A stretch of DNA of 32,578 bases from Acetatifactor sp. (GCA_022511425.1 JAFLRO010000028.1:1-32578); one strand, 5' to 3'. Positions 23,629 to 32,527 are shown, counted from the stretch's first letter. The notes: generated from the letters alone by a model not told the origin. Translations and numbers: made by a program.

Positions 23629-24834
23629 ATGAAGTACTTAGTTATATTGGGCGACGGCATGGCTGACGAACCCATTGATGAACTCGGCGGGAAGACACCG
23701 CTTGAGTATGCTGAGACCCCCAACCTGGATCGTCTCAGCAAGCTCAGTGAAGTGGGCATGGTACATACCATCCCCGATGGCATGAAGCCGGGATCGGATA
23801 CGGCAAATCTGTCAGTGCTGGGATATGATCCCCGGAAATACTATTCCGGACGTTCTCCTCTGGAGGCGTTGAGCATCGGCGTTCCCCTGAAGGATGACGA
23901 TATTGCCATCCGTTGCAATATCGTTACGATCTCTGAGGAGGATGTGCTCTTTGAGGAGCGTACCATCATCGACCACAGCTCCTCGGAAATCAGCACCGAG
24001 GACTGCGCTGTGCTCCTAAAGGCGGTCGCAGATCAGCTGGCTGACGAAACATATCAGTTTTATGTGGGCACCAGCTATCGGCATTGTCTGATCTGGAGCG
24101 GCGGCAGTGTGGTCGAGCTGACTCAGCCCCACGATGTGCTGGGACAGGTGATAGGACAATACCTGCCGGAAGATACGGTATTGCGGGAGATGATGCGCAA
24201 AAGCTATGACATTTTGGTGAATCATCCCATCAATATAGAGCGTAAGAAGCAAGGGTTGAATCCCGCCAACTGCTGCTGGTTCTGGGGAGCAGGTACAAAA
24301 CCTCTATTGTCCTCCTTTCAGGAGAAGACGGGAAAGAGGGGCATGATGGTGTCCGCGGTAGATTTGCTAAAGGGCATTGCCGTAGGCGCAGGCATGGGAG
24401 TGGCTATTGTAGAGGGAGCAAACGGAGGACTTCATACCAACTACGCCGGCAAGGTGGATGCAGCTGTGAAGGCATTGACCTGTGACGGCTACGATTTTGC
24501 GTACATACATGTGGAGGCACCCGACGAGATGGGGCACCAGGGAAGCGTGGAGAGAAAAGTTCAGTCCATCCGGTATCTGGATACAGAGGTCATCGGACCG
24601 GCGGTGGATAAGCTTGCGGCCTCAGGGGAGGAGTTCAGGCTGTTGGTTCTGCCGGATCACCCCACACCTATCCGTGTGCGCACCCATACATCCGACAATG
24701 TGCCATACCTGCTCTATGACAGCAGATTACCGCAGGAGAATCACTGGAATTACAGTGAAGCCGATGGGAGAGCCTCCGGAAACTATGTGACTCCGGGGCA
24801 TAAGCTGATGGATAAATTTCTGGAGTTGGAATAG
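23629..24834 (+). CDS. ApgM-type phosphoglycerate mutase homologue, proposed homoserine kinase
   Basis: This 401-aa protein belongs to the alkaline phosphatase superfamily, ApgM branch (COG3635). Metal and catalytic residues are visible: Asp9 (LGDGMAD), Ser56 (GSDTANLSVLGYDP), Glu296/Asp299/His303 (HVEAPDEMGHQG), Asp343-His344 (LPDHPTP) and His353. A subgroup of this family in anaerobes is a proposed replacement for ThrB homoserine kinase because it sits in threonine operons. Here it lies between hom and aspartokinase, which supports that role over glycolysis. No conventional thrB or threonine synthase is seen nearby. A GTG at 23608 is in frame, but the ATG at 23629 gives the family N-terminus MKYLVILGDGM. 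Confidence 0.85.
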   Translation: MKYLVILGDGMADEPIDELGGKTPLEYAETPNLDRLSKLSEVGMVHTIPDGMKPGSDTANLSVLGYDPRKYYSGRSPLEALSIGVPLKDDDIAIRCNIVTISEEDVLFEERTIIDHSSSEISTEDCAVLLKAVADQLADETYQFYVGTSYRHCLIWSGGSVVELTQPHDVLGQVIGQYLPEDTVLREMMRKSYDILVNHPINIERKKQGLNPANCCWFWGAGTKPLLSSFQEKTGKRGMMVSAVDLLKGIAVGAGMGVAIVEGANGGLHTNYAGKVDAAVKALTCDGYDFAYIHVEAPDEMGHQGSVERKVQSIRYLDTEVIGPAVDKLAASGEEFRLLVLPDHPTPIRVRTHTSDNVPYLLYDSRLPQENHWNYSEADGRASGNYVTPGHKLMDKFLELE

Positions 24835-24903
24835 AAGGCGCAGTGACAGCCGTATGAATAGATTGTAAGGCCGCATGAGCGGCGGAATGAGAGGAAGATA
24901 GAA

Positions 24904-26226
24904 ATGTCTAAGGTAGTGAAATTCGGGGGAAGTTCCCTTGCAAATGCAGAGCAGTTCAAGAAGGTGGCAGCCATTATTCGGGCGGATGAGAGCAGGAAAT
25001 ATGTGGTTCCCTCCGCACCGGGCAAACGTTTTAAGGAGGACAATAAGGTCACGGATATGCTCTATGACTGCTATGATCTGGCTGAAGCCGGCGGCAATTT
25101 CAAGAAAGCTCTTCAGGAGATTCAGGGTAGGTATCAGGAGATCATTGACGGTCTGAGCCTGGAGATTTCACTGGATGAGGAGTTTAAGATCATTGAGAAG
25201 AAATTTCAGGAGAAGGCAGGGCGTGATTATGCGGCTTCGCGAGGTGAGTACCTGAACGGCATTGTACTGGCGGCATATCTGGGCTATGAATTCATTGACG
25301 CGGCGGAGGTGATTTTCTTTTTGGATGAAGAAGGGAACTGGGATGGCGACAAGACTCGGAATGTGCTGTCAGAGCGGCTGAAAGGCTGCAAAAATGCGGT
25401 GGTTCCGGGATTTTACGGCTCACTGCCGGACGGACGGATAAAGACCTTTTCCAGAGGAGGATCCGATATCACGGGCTCCATCGTAGCCCAGGCTGCGGGC
25501 GTGGATGTGTATGAGAACTGGACAGATGTATCCGGTTTCCTGATAGCTGATCCCAGGATCATCGATAACCCCAAGGGCATCGATGTGATCACTTACCGTG
25601 AGTTGCGTGAGCTGTCTTACATGGGCGCCACCGTGCTTCATGAGGATTCCATCTTTCCTGTACGCCAGGAGGGGATTCCCATCAATATCCGCAATACCAA
25701 CTCGCCGGAGGACGAAGGAACCTGGATCGTGGGCAGTACGGGCCAGAAGTCAAAGTATGTGATCACCGGTATTGCCGGCAAGAAGGGATTCTGCTCCGTC
25801 AGTGTGGAGAAGGATATGATGAATTCGGAGATCGGATTTGGCAGGAGGGTTCTGTCTGCGTTTGAGGAACAGGGCATTTCCTTTGAGCATATGCCTTCCG
25901 GTATCGACACTTTGACGGTGTTTGTGCATCAGGATGAGTTCATAAATAAGGAACAGAAAGTGGTGGCGGGTATCCATAGACTGGTGAAGCCCGACGCTAT
26001 TGAAATCGAATCGGATCTGGCTCTTATCGCTGTTGTGGGGCGTGGTATGAAGTCCACACGGGGTACTGCGGGTAGGATTTTTTCGGCATTGTCCCACAGC
26101 AATGTGAACGTGAAGATGATCGATCAGGGATCCTCGGAGCTAAACATTATTATCGGTGTGGAAAATGCCGACTTTGAGACAGCCATCCGCGCTATTTATG
26201 ACATTTTTGTACTGACAGCGATCTGA
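24904..26226 (+). CDS. lysC: Aspartate kinase, monofunctional with C-terminal ACT domains
   Basis: This enzyme phosphorylates aspartate, the first step to lysine, threonine and methionine. The 440-aa protein has KFGGSSLANAEQ (6-17), then PSAPGKRFKEDNKVTDML, a pattern of the class III (YclM/ThrD-like) kinases of Firmicutes. FSRGGSDITGS near 180 binds substrate and ATP. ACT domains occupy about 280-440, with GIAGKKGFCSVSVEKDMM and the second at LIAVVGRGMKSTRGTAGRIFSAL, so amino-acid feedback is expected. A GAGAGGAAG site precedes the ATG. It is the last gene of the thrR-hom-apgM operon, followed by two hairpins. The exact isozyme is uncertain. Confidence 0.93.
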   Translation: MSKVVKFGGSSLANAEQFKKVAAIIRADESRKYVVPSAPGKRFKEDNKVTDMLYDCYDLAEAGGNFKKALQEIQGRYQEIIDGLSLEISLDEEFKIIEKKFQEKAGRDYAASRGEYLNGIVLAAYLGYEFIDAAEVIFFLDEEGNWDGDKTRNVLSERLKGCKNAVVPGFYGSLPDGRIKTFSRGGSDITGSIVAQAAGVDVYENWTDVSGFLIADPRIIDNPKGIDVITYRELRELSYMGATVLHEDSIFPVRQEGIPINIRNTNSPEDEGTWIVGSTGQKSKYVITGIAGKKGFCSVSVEKDMMNSEIGFGRRVLSAFEEQGISFEHMPSGIDTLTVFVHQDEFINKEQKVVAGIHRLVKPDAIEIESDLALIAVVGRGMKSTRGTAGRIFSALSHSNVNVKMIDQGSSELNIIIGVENADFETAIRAIYDIFVLTAI

Positions 26227-26232
26227 TATTGA

Positions 26233-26293
26233 CAGTTCAGCCATGCAGGAAGAATGTATATTCCGCAGGCTTTGGAATGGCATAGCTGAACTG
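26233..26293 (+). terminator. Long hairpin after the aspartokinase gene
   Basis: CAGTTCAGCCATGC (26233-26246) and GCATAGCTGAACTG (26280-26293) pair over 14 positions with one C-A mismatch. A smaller ATTCC/GGAAT hairpin sits inside (26260-26278). A weak TTATT run follows. It may protect the 3' end or assist the terminator just downstream. Confidence 0.55.
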
Positions 26294-26301
26294 TTATTGT
26301 G

Positions 26302-26333
26302 GCCTGGAGCGCAAGTTGTGCTTCGGGCTTTTT
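26302..26333 (+). terminator. Intrinsic terminator of the threonine-family operon
   Basis: GCCTGGAGCGC (26302-26312) pairs with GTGCTTCGGGC (26318-26328), including three G-T wobbles, around loop AAGTT. TTTTT follows directly (26329-26333). Confidence 0.8.
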
Positions 26334-26427
26334 GTATATGCAAGTGTGTTCCGCGAAACAAAAAAACACGCAATTTATAGAAAAATGGAAAATTATGTAA
26401 AAAAATAAAATTTTTTAAAGAAATGTG
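26334..26427 (+). promoter_or_regulatory. AT-rich spacer with UP-element-like A/T tracts
   Basis: No gene is seen. Bases about 26380-26420 consist almost only of A and T runs directly upstream of a consensus -35 box, as in promoters of stable RNAs. Confidence 0.4.
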
Positions 26428-26456
26428 TTGACAAATAATTAATCCTGTCATATAAT
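26428..26456 (+). promoter_or_regulatory. Perfect consensus sigma-A promoter
   Basis: TTGACA (26428-26433) and TATAAT (26451-26456) both match consensus fully, with the ideal 17-base spacer. The expected start is near 26463. It is the strongest promoter in the window, and no gene starts within 500 bases of it. Confidence 0.85.
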
Positions 26457-26462
26457 AAGCTT

Positions 26463-26800
26463 AACAAACAGAAAGAGACAAAAAACTTCCACTTCCATAG
26501 GATACAAAAGATCTGACAGTCAAAGGAAGAATGTGCTGAGTACACACATGAGAAGGTAACGAATTACTGAAGAGATTAAAAAATACAGTACGTTACAGTA
26601 CCTTTATTCAAAGGAAAAAGTGTAAAAGCACATAAGATGAAATGGAAGAACAACTGAATAGGGAACCCGAACAATGCAAGCCAAATAGGGCAACCGGAAA
26701 GAGAGGTAAGATCCATTGGACGAGTCAGTTTGAGAGAGCGTATTGATTAAAAGATCGATACGCTCTCTCGCTGTGTATTCATCAGTCGACAGTGTCTTTC
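26463..26800 (+). ncRNA. Candidate structured small RNA of unrecognised family
   Basis: No credible reading frame follows the consensus promoter, but paired elements do. ATGTG/CACAT pairs at 26531-26549. GTAACG (26556-26561) with CGTTAC (26591-26596) is continued by TACTG/CAGTA around a 3-base bulge. CCTTT-ATTC-AAAGG is at 26601-26614. A very strong 16-pair hairpin with a six-base loop is at 26732-26769. Near-duplicates AATAGGGAACCCGAA (26657-26671) and AATAGGGCAACCGGAA (26684-26699) look like conserved loop motifs. The 3' end may be CGCTGT/ACAGTG (26769-26794) followed by TCTTTC, a weak terminator. It matches no riboswitch that I recognise. A long 5' leader of the GH3 gene is the alternative. 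The boundaries are estimates. Confidence 0.5.
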
Positions 26801-26845
26801 CCATGATTTGATTCCAACCACAGGCAGGGCTATACTTTATGACTT

Positions 26846-26873
26846 TTGTATCATTTTTGTAAAAAATTATAAA
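26846..26873 (+). promoter_or_regulatory. Probable promoter of the GH3 gene
   Basis: TTGTAT (26846-26851) and TATAAA (26868-26873) are spaced 16 bases apart, about 107 bases before the chosen ATG. This suggests the GH3 gene has its own start and need not depend on the upstream RNA promoter. Confidence 0.45.
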
Positions 26874-26980
26874 TAGTGAGATTTTCTGTGGAAAAAGTGT
26901 GTAAAATAGGTTATCATGAAAAAGAGTAAACAGGAAGAAGAGTAAATTTGAAGAATGACAGGAAGGGATCAGTTATAGAT

Positions 26981-28321
26981 ATGGATGAAAAGCAGCAGAA
27001 TCAGGAAGAAAAGAGAGAAGTCAGACGAAAGAGGAGAATTCGCAGCCAAATTCTGGCATATGTTGTTCTGATTCTCTTGATCCTGGCAGCAGCGACAGGA
27101 ATCGTGATAGCTGTAAAGCAAATTGCCGCCGCTTCACGTCAGCAGGAACAGAATAATAAGGAGGAATCGCAATCCATGATTGATGAGATGTTGTCTGGTG
27201 AGGATGAACTGCAGACGCCAGCACCCACTCCGGATCCTACTCCGGAACCTGTAGTTGAGATGACGCCGGAGGAAAAGCTGAATGAAATTGTTAATGCCTA
27301 TATCGCAGTAATGCCCTTGGAGGATAAGGTGGCAGGTCTCTTTATTGTAACGCCTGAGGCCATCACAGGGGTCAACACAGCTGTGAAAGCAGGGGAAGGA
27401 ACAAAGGAGGCTCTGGAAAAGTATAGTGTGGGTGGACTGATATATTTTAAGAATAATATTCAGTCAGCTAACCAGCTGAAAGAAATGATTGACAACACAA
27501 AGACATATTCCATTCATCCTCTGTTTATTGCGGTGGATGAAGAGGGAGGCAATGTTTCGCGGCTGATTTCCAAGGGGCTGTGTGAGAAGGTGGACAGCGC
27601 CGCAGTAATCGGCCAGACAGGGGACCCCGCCAATGCCTACACAGCGGGAACTGTCATTGGCAGCGCGATGAACAGCTATGGATTTAATCTGGATTTTGCA
27701 CCTGTGGCGGATATTTCCAGCGTAGAGAATAGCTATATGGGAGACCGTACCTACGGTGCAGACGCACAGACTGCATCACCGTTTGTAACAGCCATGATGC
27801 AGGGGCTCCAGGCTCAGCAGATAACAGCATGCTTGAAGCATTTCCCAGGTAATGGGGCTACAACAGCGGATCCTCACACCGGTATTGCTACCAGTGACAG
27901 GACGGCGGAGCAGTTTAGGGCAGAGGAATTTGCCGTATTTAAGGCGGGTATTGACGCAGGGGCGAAGATGATCATGATCAGCCATATGGCTGCACCTGCG
28001 CTGACCGGAAGCAACAACGAGCCCTGCTCCCTTTCTAAAGCAGTGGTAACGGATATTCTGCGGAATGAACTGGGCTATGACGGAGTGGTTATCACGGATG
28101 CTTTGAATATGGGTGCCATATCCGAATACTATTCTTCTAAAGACGCTGCAATCTATGCTTTACAGGCAGGTTGTGACATGCTTCTGATGCCTGAGAATTT
28201 TGAAGAGGCTTACAACGGTGTGTTGGAGGCCATCCATGAAGGATATATCTCAGAGGAGCGGATTGATGATTCCCTGCGGAGGATTTATCGAATCAAACTT
28301 GCCGACCGGTTAGAAGAATAA
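26981..28321 (+). CDS. Membrane-anchored GH3 glycosidase, NagZ-like
   Basis: This 446-aa protein probably removes beta-linked N-acetylglucosamine or a related sugar outside the cell. A charged N-terminus (1-21) leads to one membrane helix (about 23-46), then a Glu/Gln-rich and Pro-Thr-rich linker (56-92), then a single GH3 barrel. KHFPGNGATTADPH (286-299) corresponds to the NagZ motif KHFPGHGxTxxDSH. The catalytic His299 and Asp297 remain, but the middle His is Asn. The nucleophile is Asp373 (VITDALNM). The C-terminal GH3 sandwich is absent, as in NagZ. The start is uncertain: an in-frame TTG at 26948 has GGAAGAAG upstream, and the ATG at 26981 has GGAAGGG 13 bases before it. Confidence 0.82.
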   Translation: MDEKQQNQEEKREVRRKRRIRSQILAYVVLILLILAAATGIVIAVKQIAAASRQQEQNNKEESQSMIDEMLSGEDELQTPAPTPDPTPEPVVEMTPEEKLNEIVNAYIAVMPLEDKVAGLFIVTPEAITGVNTAVKAGEGTKEALEKYSVGGLIYFKNNIQSANQLKEMIDNTKTYSIHPLFIAVDEEGGNVSRLISKGLCEKVDSAAVIGQTGDPANAYTAGTVIGSAMNSYGFNLDFAPVADISSVENSYMGDRTYGADAQTASPFVTAMMQGLQAQQITACLKHFPGNGATTADPHTGIATSDRTAEQFRAEEFAVFKAGIDAGAKMIMISHMAAPALTGSNNEPCSLSKAVVTDILRNELGYDGVVITDALNMGAISEYYSSKDAAIYALQAGCDMLLMPENFEEAYNGVLEAIHEGYISEERIDDSLRRIYRIKLADRLEE

Positions 28322-28370
28322 GTTTGGTCAGGCGGATAATTAAGCTGTTAAACGGCGGAGGTGAGAAAAG

Positions 28371-30515
28371 ATGGGAACAGAATATTCATATGACAGACTT
28401 TGCATTTACAGGGACGGTAAGCCTTGGTTTCCTGTGATGGGAGAGATGCATTATACCAGATACAGGGAGGAGCTTTGGGAGGAATCCCTTCGGAAGATAA
28501 AAGCAGGAGGTGTCAACATCGTTTCCACCTATCTTATCTGGATTCACCACGAGGAGGAGAAGGGAGTATTTGATTTCTCCGGCTGCCGGAATCTGAGACG
28601 TTTCACTGAACTCTGCGGCAAGGTGGGGCTTAAAATGATTCTGCGGCTGGGCCCCTGGATCCACGGAGAGGTCAGAAACGGAGGGTTCCCTGACTGGCTG
28701 GTGGAGTTGGAGCGGCAAGGGCTTGCTGTCCGCAGCAACGATGAGATTTATTTGTCCTATGTACGGCGGCTCTGGGAACAGGTGTATGAACAGGTGAAGG
28801 GGCTCTTTCATCAGGACGGAGGTCCGATTATCGGCGTACAGCTTGAGAACGAGTACGGTCATGTGGGAGGGCTGCGCGGTCCGGCGGGAGATGAGCACAT
28901 GAGGACACTTCAGGCTCTGGCAAAAGAGCTGGGCTTTCAGGTGCCTCTGTACACGGCTACCGGATGGGGCGGTGCCTGCATCGGGGATGCGCTGCCTGTC
29001 ATGGGTGGTTATTGTGATGCGCCATGGGATCAGAGTGTGGAGGAACTCTCCGCCAACACCAACTACATTATCAGCCATGAACGCAATGACGCACTGATCG
29101 CCTGCGATCATCATGTGGAGGACGCAGTTACTTTTGATGAGTCAAAGTTTCCCTATTTGACGGCAGAGCTGGGCGGAGGCTTACAGGTAACAGCTCACAG
29201 AAGGCCTGTGGCTACCGGTAAGGATATCGGAGCCATGTCCATCACCAAGATGGCAAGCGGAGCAGCGCTTCTGGGCTATTATATGTATCACGGTGGCAGC
29301 AATCCCAAGGGAAAGCTTTCCACTTTGCAGGAGAGCAGGGCAACGGGTTATATCAATGACCTGCCCGAAATCAATTATGACTTTAATGCGCCTATACGCC
29401 AGTACGGTACTATCTCTGACAGCTACAGGGAGGTAAGACTGTTGGCCATGTTTCTGGAGGAATTTGGCCACGATCTGGCAGCACTGCCTGCTTATATTGA
29501 TCCGGATGATGTAAAGCCGGAGGATATGCATACTCTGCGTAAATCCGTCCGCCACGACGGACATCATGGATACATATTCTTTAACAACTATGTGAGAAAC
29601 AGAAAGCCCGAAAGCCATCGGAGCGCAGTATTTTCCGGTCCCTGCGAAGACGGGGATGTAGTATTTCCACCGGTGGATATTGAGAGCGGCACGTTTGGAT
29701 TTTTTCCTTACAATATGCAGCTTGGAGATGCGGTGCTGATCTATGCCCTTGCCACGCCGCTGTGCCGTCTGGGCGAAGGCGAAAAGGATGTCTTTGTGTT
29801 TTATGGGGATCATGATCCTTGTTTTTGCTGGAAAAATGAAAAGCCTGCGAAGGTATTAATGCTGACCAGGGAGCAGGCATTAAATGCATGCAAAGTGTCA
29901 CTGGATCGGGAATATCTTGTGTTGAGCAAAGATTTTGTGTGGGAAGAAGACGGTAAACTTGTGGTGACAGGTGCGTCCACGACTGAAATTTGTGTCTATC
30001 CTGAACTGTCCCAGTCGCCGAAAGGATTTGTGAAAACCGGAAATGATGGGGAATTCACTGTCTATGAGAGAAAGCAGGAGACAGGCGCTGCTAAAGCTAA
30101 CTTTACAACTGTGACTCAGGGGATTGCCCCGGCTGGACCTAAAGCCGATTCCAAAATACAGGGAGAGGTGTTGATGAATCGGGAGAGGGCATGGACGGAG
30201 TATCAGATACAGATTACCTATTCGGAGAAGGCTGATCGGCTGACGGGCCGGGACACATTGCTGTGGCTTGACTATGCAGGGTTTGGACTTGAAATCTTTC
30301 TGAACGGAGAAAAGATCAACGACCACTTTTATACCGGCCAACAGGTACCTGTCAGTCTGGGATATTTTGGCTTCCCTGAGACACTTACCGTGAGAGTAAA
30401 AGAACTACGGGAGGATGACTGGGTGTATCTGGAACAGTGGCCACAGATGTATGATGACACCATATGCAGTCTGAATAGCGTATCAATTACGGAGGAGTAT
30501 AGATACGTTCTCTAG
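28371..30515 (+). CDS. GH35-type beta-galactosidase, cytoplasmic
   Basis: This 714-aa enzyme probably hydrolyses terminal beta-galactosides. The start PVMGEMHYTRYREELWEESLRKIKAGG (split across 21-47) is the GH35 opening strand and helix. GPWIHGEVRNGGFPDWL follows at about 94-110. The acid/base is Glu161 in QLENEYG and the nucleophile is Glu266 in LTAELGGG. YMYHGGSN near 307 is another GH35 mark. Beta-sandwich domains fill the C-terminal part, with a jelly-roll-like end (FGLEIFLNGEKIND). No signal peptide is seen. GGAGGTGA lies upstream of the ATG. It follows the GH3 gene by 49 bases and may share its transcript. The specificity could differ from plain galactose. Confidence 0.9.
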   Translation: MGTEYSYDRLCIYRDGKPWFPVMGEMHYTRYREELWEESLRKIKAGGVNIVSTYLIWIHHEEEKGVFDFSGCRNLRRFTELCGKVGLKMILRLGPWIHGEVRNGGFPDWLVELERQGLAVRSNDEIYLSYVRRLWEQVYEQVKGLFHQDGGPIIGVQLENEYGHVGGLRGPAGDEHMRTLQALAKELGFQVPLYTATGWGGACIGDALPVMGGYCDAPWDQSVEELSANTNYIISHERNDALIACDHHVEDAVTFDESKFPYLTAELGGGLQVTAHRRPVATGKDIGAMSITKMASGAALLGYYMYHGGSNPKGKLSTLQESRATGYINDLPEINYDFNAPIRQYGTISDSYREVRLLAMFLEEFGHDLAALPAYIDPDDVKPEDMHTLRKSVRHDGHHGYIFFNNYVRNRKPESHRSAVFSGPCEDGDVVFPPVDIESGTFGFFPYNMQLGDAVLIYALATPLCRLGEGEKDVFVFYGDHDPCFCWKNEKPAKVLMLTREQALNACKVSLDREYLVLSKDFVWEEDGKLVVTGASTTEICVYPELSQSPKGFVKTGNDGEFTVYERKQETGAAKANFTTVTQGIAPAGPKADSKIQGEVLMNRERAWTEYQIQITYSEKADRLTGRDTLLWLDYAGFGLEIFLNGEKINDHFYTGQQVPVSLGYFGFPETLTVRVKELREDDWVYLEQWPQMYDDTICSLNSVSITEEYRYVL

Positions 30516-30523
30516 TTAGTCAA

Positions 30524-30563
30524 ATACCCCGCAGCATTGCTCAAAGCATTGCTCGCGGGGTAT
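30524..30563. terminator. Bidirectional hairpin between convergent genes
   Basis: ATACCCCGC (30524-30532) pairs with GCGGGGTAT (30555-30563). Inside it two copies of AGCATTGCT (30533-30541, 30545-30553) pair with one T-T mismatch, giving about 18 bp. T-rich but interrupted sequence lies on both sides. It separates the GH35 gene from the minus-strand zinc-ribbon gene. Confidence 0.7.
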
Positions 30564-30616
30564 CTATCTCTTACAGCATTCGCTGCTCATTATTCGTGGG
30601 AATAAAAAACAGTTGA

Positions 30617-32452
30617 TTATGCAGTCTCTGGCTTTGGAACATCGGAGGAATGAGGACTCAGCCGCTCCTGAAGCGCTCGGAGCTTCTTTTTGGAACAGAA
30701 ACTGATGCTGAAGGCGGCTCCTGTGCCATCTGTCAGTTCCAGCATCATAAGGTGCTTTGGCTTCTTTACCAGACGGACGAATACAATGAAGCTGATAAGA
30801 GCCATGAGGAACAGCAGTATGAAGATACTTCCGAAGATGGCAAGGCTCTGAGTCAGCCGTTCCCGGCGGCTCTGGACATCAGCCATAATCCTGTCGTACT
30901 CTGCCTGAGCGGAATCTGCACTGTCGAGGAGAGCAGTCAGCTCATTCTGTTTATTGGTCAGATCAACTACACGGTCAGTCAGTTCTTCTATATTTTCTTC
31001 AAATTCGGTCATCTGCTCATCATAGGAGGTGTGCTGTGTCGCCGGATTTAGGCCAATCTTTTCTAAATATTCAGGATGTTTTTCTATGTAACATGTCGCA
31101 ATTTCAGTGACAGAAGCTTCCCTGCCGGTTATTTTATAATACATTCCGCCATAGGAATCATCGCCTGCGGTATAAGTGACCATGTCAAAGACGCCCAGAT
31201 TCGGGGCAACAGTATCCATAAATTTCAGGTATGCGTCATAAAAAGCCTGCTCGTTCGCCAGATTCTCCCAGTCTATGTCAAAGTCTTCCGCAGACAGATT
31301 ATAGGAGATCCAGACAGGGTCAGAAGAATCATAGTATGAAGGGGCATTGCGCCAGAAATCTGCATAGTCTGCATTACTCCAACCCGGTACATACATATCC
31401 GCAGGATAGGGAGTTCCGCCATAAGCTTTTACAAAGATTGCGCCGTCTGCCACATAGTCGGGCACATTCAGCACTCTGTTCAGAAAATCCGAGGCAGTGA
31501 TATAAATGCGGCCTGTGTAATAGATGTGTTGATACAGGTCATAATTGTAAGCATCTTGCAGCAGGGCTTTCGTATTTTCCGTTTCGGGAGAGAAAATGCT
31601 GCCGTCATCAGTGACAGTATAGAAATATAGCTCATTCTCAATAAAGCGGTTGCTGCCCAACTCCATGGAGTAGGTATAGTAGGGATAGAGCCAGTCATGA
31701 ATCAGACTGTCATTCAGGAAAGCATCCATCAGATCCTTCAGATACTGCTGGTAGGCATCTGCAAAGAAGTCTGATGAAAGCAATGACCGAGTGTCAAAGG
31801 CTGGATCTGCGACAGCAGTCTGAAGAAGTTCCTGACGGCGTTGTTCTTTAAGAACCTCCAGCTGTTCCTTTGCAAGAGTAAGTTCCGCCACAGCAGTCTG
31901 AAGCTGGGGTTCCAGTTCATCCAGTTGTGAAGCATCGCTGGATGCGAGCCTGTCAAGGATATCCTCCAACTCCTGGATCCGTTCCTGACGGTAAGGTTCA
32001 TTTAATTGGTTCCAGGCATGCCAGCCAAATGTGCCGCTTATCACAGTACCGGCTGTAAAGATGATAAACAGCAGGAAGGAGGCTATAATTCTTCCTGCGC
32101 AGGGAGTATGTTGAACTGAAACTGCGGATATATAGGAGAGTGGAATACCCAGCTGTCCCTTTTTCTTTTTTAAACGGCGGCCTTTTTTTCTGTAGTAGGT
32201 GCCATTGATCAAGAGTCTGTCTCCGATGACGGTGATCCGTTTTTTGCGGATTACCAGGTCCGGGGCAGGGGCGGGAGCAGCGGGCTTAGGCTCAGCCGTA
32301 ATTTCAGTCTGAGCGGACTCCTCAATCTGTGCTGTCTCATCAACAGTTGAGGATTGAGGTAAAACATCTTCCTCATTGACAGCTGGCGCGCCGCATTGCG
32401 CACAGAAACGAGAATTCTCCAATAATTCCTTTCCGCATTTCCAACAAAACAT
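30617..32452 (-). CDS. Zinc-ribbon membrane protein with coiled coils, function unknown
   Basis: I do not recognise the family beyond its parts. The 611-aa protein begins with a zinc ribbon: C3xxC6 and C17xxC20 (MFCWKCGKE...FCAQCG). A Glu/Thr/Pro-rich linker (25-66) leads to a basic patch RKKGRRLKKKKGQ (88-100) and a membrane helix (about 120-145). A predicted coiled coil spans 152-210. A Tyr/Asp-rich middle domain (about 220-475) would be extracytoplasmic. A second coiled coil (476-535) precedes a second membrane helix (537-560) and a short cytoplasmic tail. The frame runs upstream to 32569 through the tRNA, which cannot be coding. The ATG at 32452 has AGAGGTG and begins the zinc ribbon, so it is the start. 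Confidence 0.8.
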   Translation of the reverse strand: MFCWKCGKELLENSRFCAQCGAPAVNEEDVLPQSSTVDETAQIEESAQTEITAEPKPAAPAPAPDLVIRKKRITVIGDRLLINGTYYRKKGRRLKKKKGQLGIPLSYISAVSVQHTPCAGRIIASFLLFIIFTAGTVISGTFGWHAWNQLNEPYRQERIQELEDILDRLASSDASQLDELEPQLQTAVAELTLAKEQLEVLKEQRRQELLQTAVADPAFDTRSLLSSDFFADAYQQYLKDLMDAFLNDSLIHDWLYPYYTYSMELGSNRFIENELYFYTVTDDGSIFSPETENTKALLQDAYNYDLYQHIYYTGRIYITASDFLNRVLNVPDYVADGAIFVKAYGGTPYPADMYVPGWSNADYADFWRNAPSYYDSSDPVWISYNLSAEDFDIDWENLANEQAFYDAYLKFMDTVAPNLGVFDMVTYTAGDDSYGGMYYKITGREASVTEIATCYIEKHPEYLEKIGLNPATQHTSYDEQMTEFEENIEELTDRVVDLTNKQNELTALLDSADSAQAEYDRIMADVQSRRERLTQSLAIFGSIFILLFLMALISFIVFVRLVKKPKHLMMLELTDGTGAAFSISFCSKKKLRALQERLSPHSSDVPKPETA

Positions 32453-32485
32453 GGTATCACCTCTTTTTATAGTGAATAGGAGTAT

Positions 32486-32523
32486 AAAAAAGACCGAGAA
32501 CTTCTCGAATTGAAGTTCTCGGT
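32486..32523 (-). terminator. Intrinsic terminator after tRNA-Gly
   Basis: Read on the minus strand, ACCGAGAACTTC pairs with GAAGTTCTCGGT (12 bp without mismatch, 7-base loop), followed by C and six T. It ends tRNA transcription 33 bases before the zinc-ribbon gene start. No good separate promoter is seen for that gene, so read-through may supply some of its transcript. Confidence 0.9.
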
Positions 32524-32527
32524 AAAG

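Noticed and set aside
26650..26710. Resemblance of GGGAACCCGAA to parts of the cyclic di-AMP (ydaO) riboswitch
   Set aside because: Only short fragments match. The conserved closing helices and other core segments are missing, so the RNA was left unassigned.
26604..26804. A 66-codon minus-strand frame in the intergenic region
   Set aside because: It has no family resemblance, runs against the strong promoter and covers the main hairpin.
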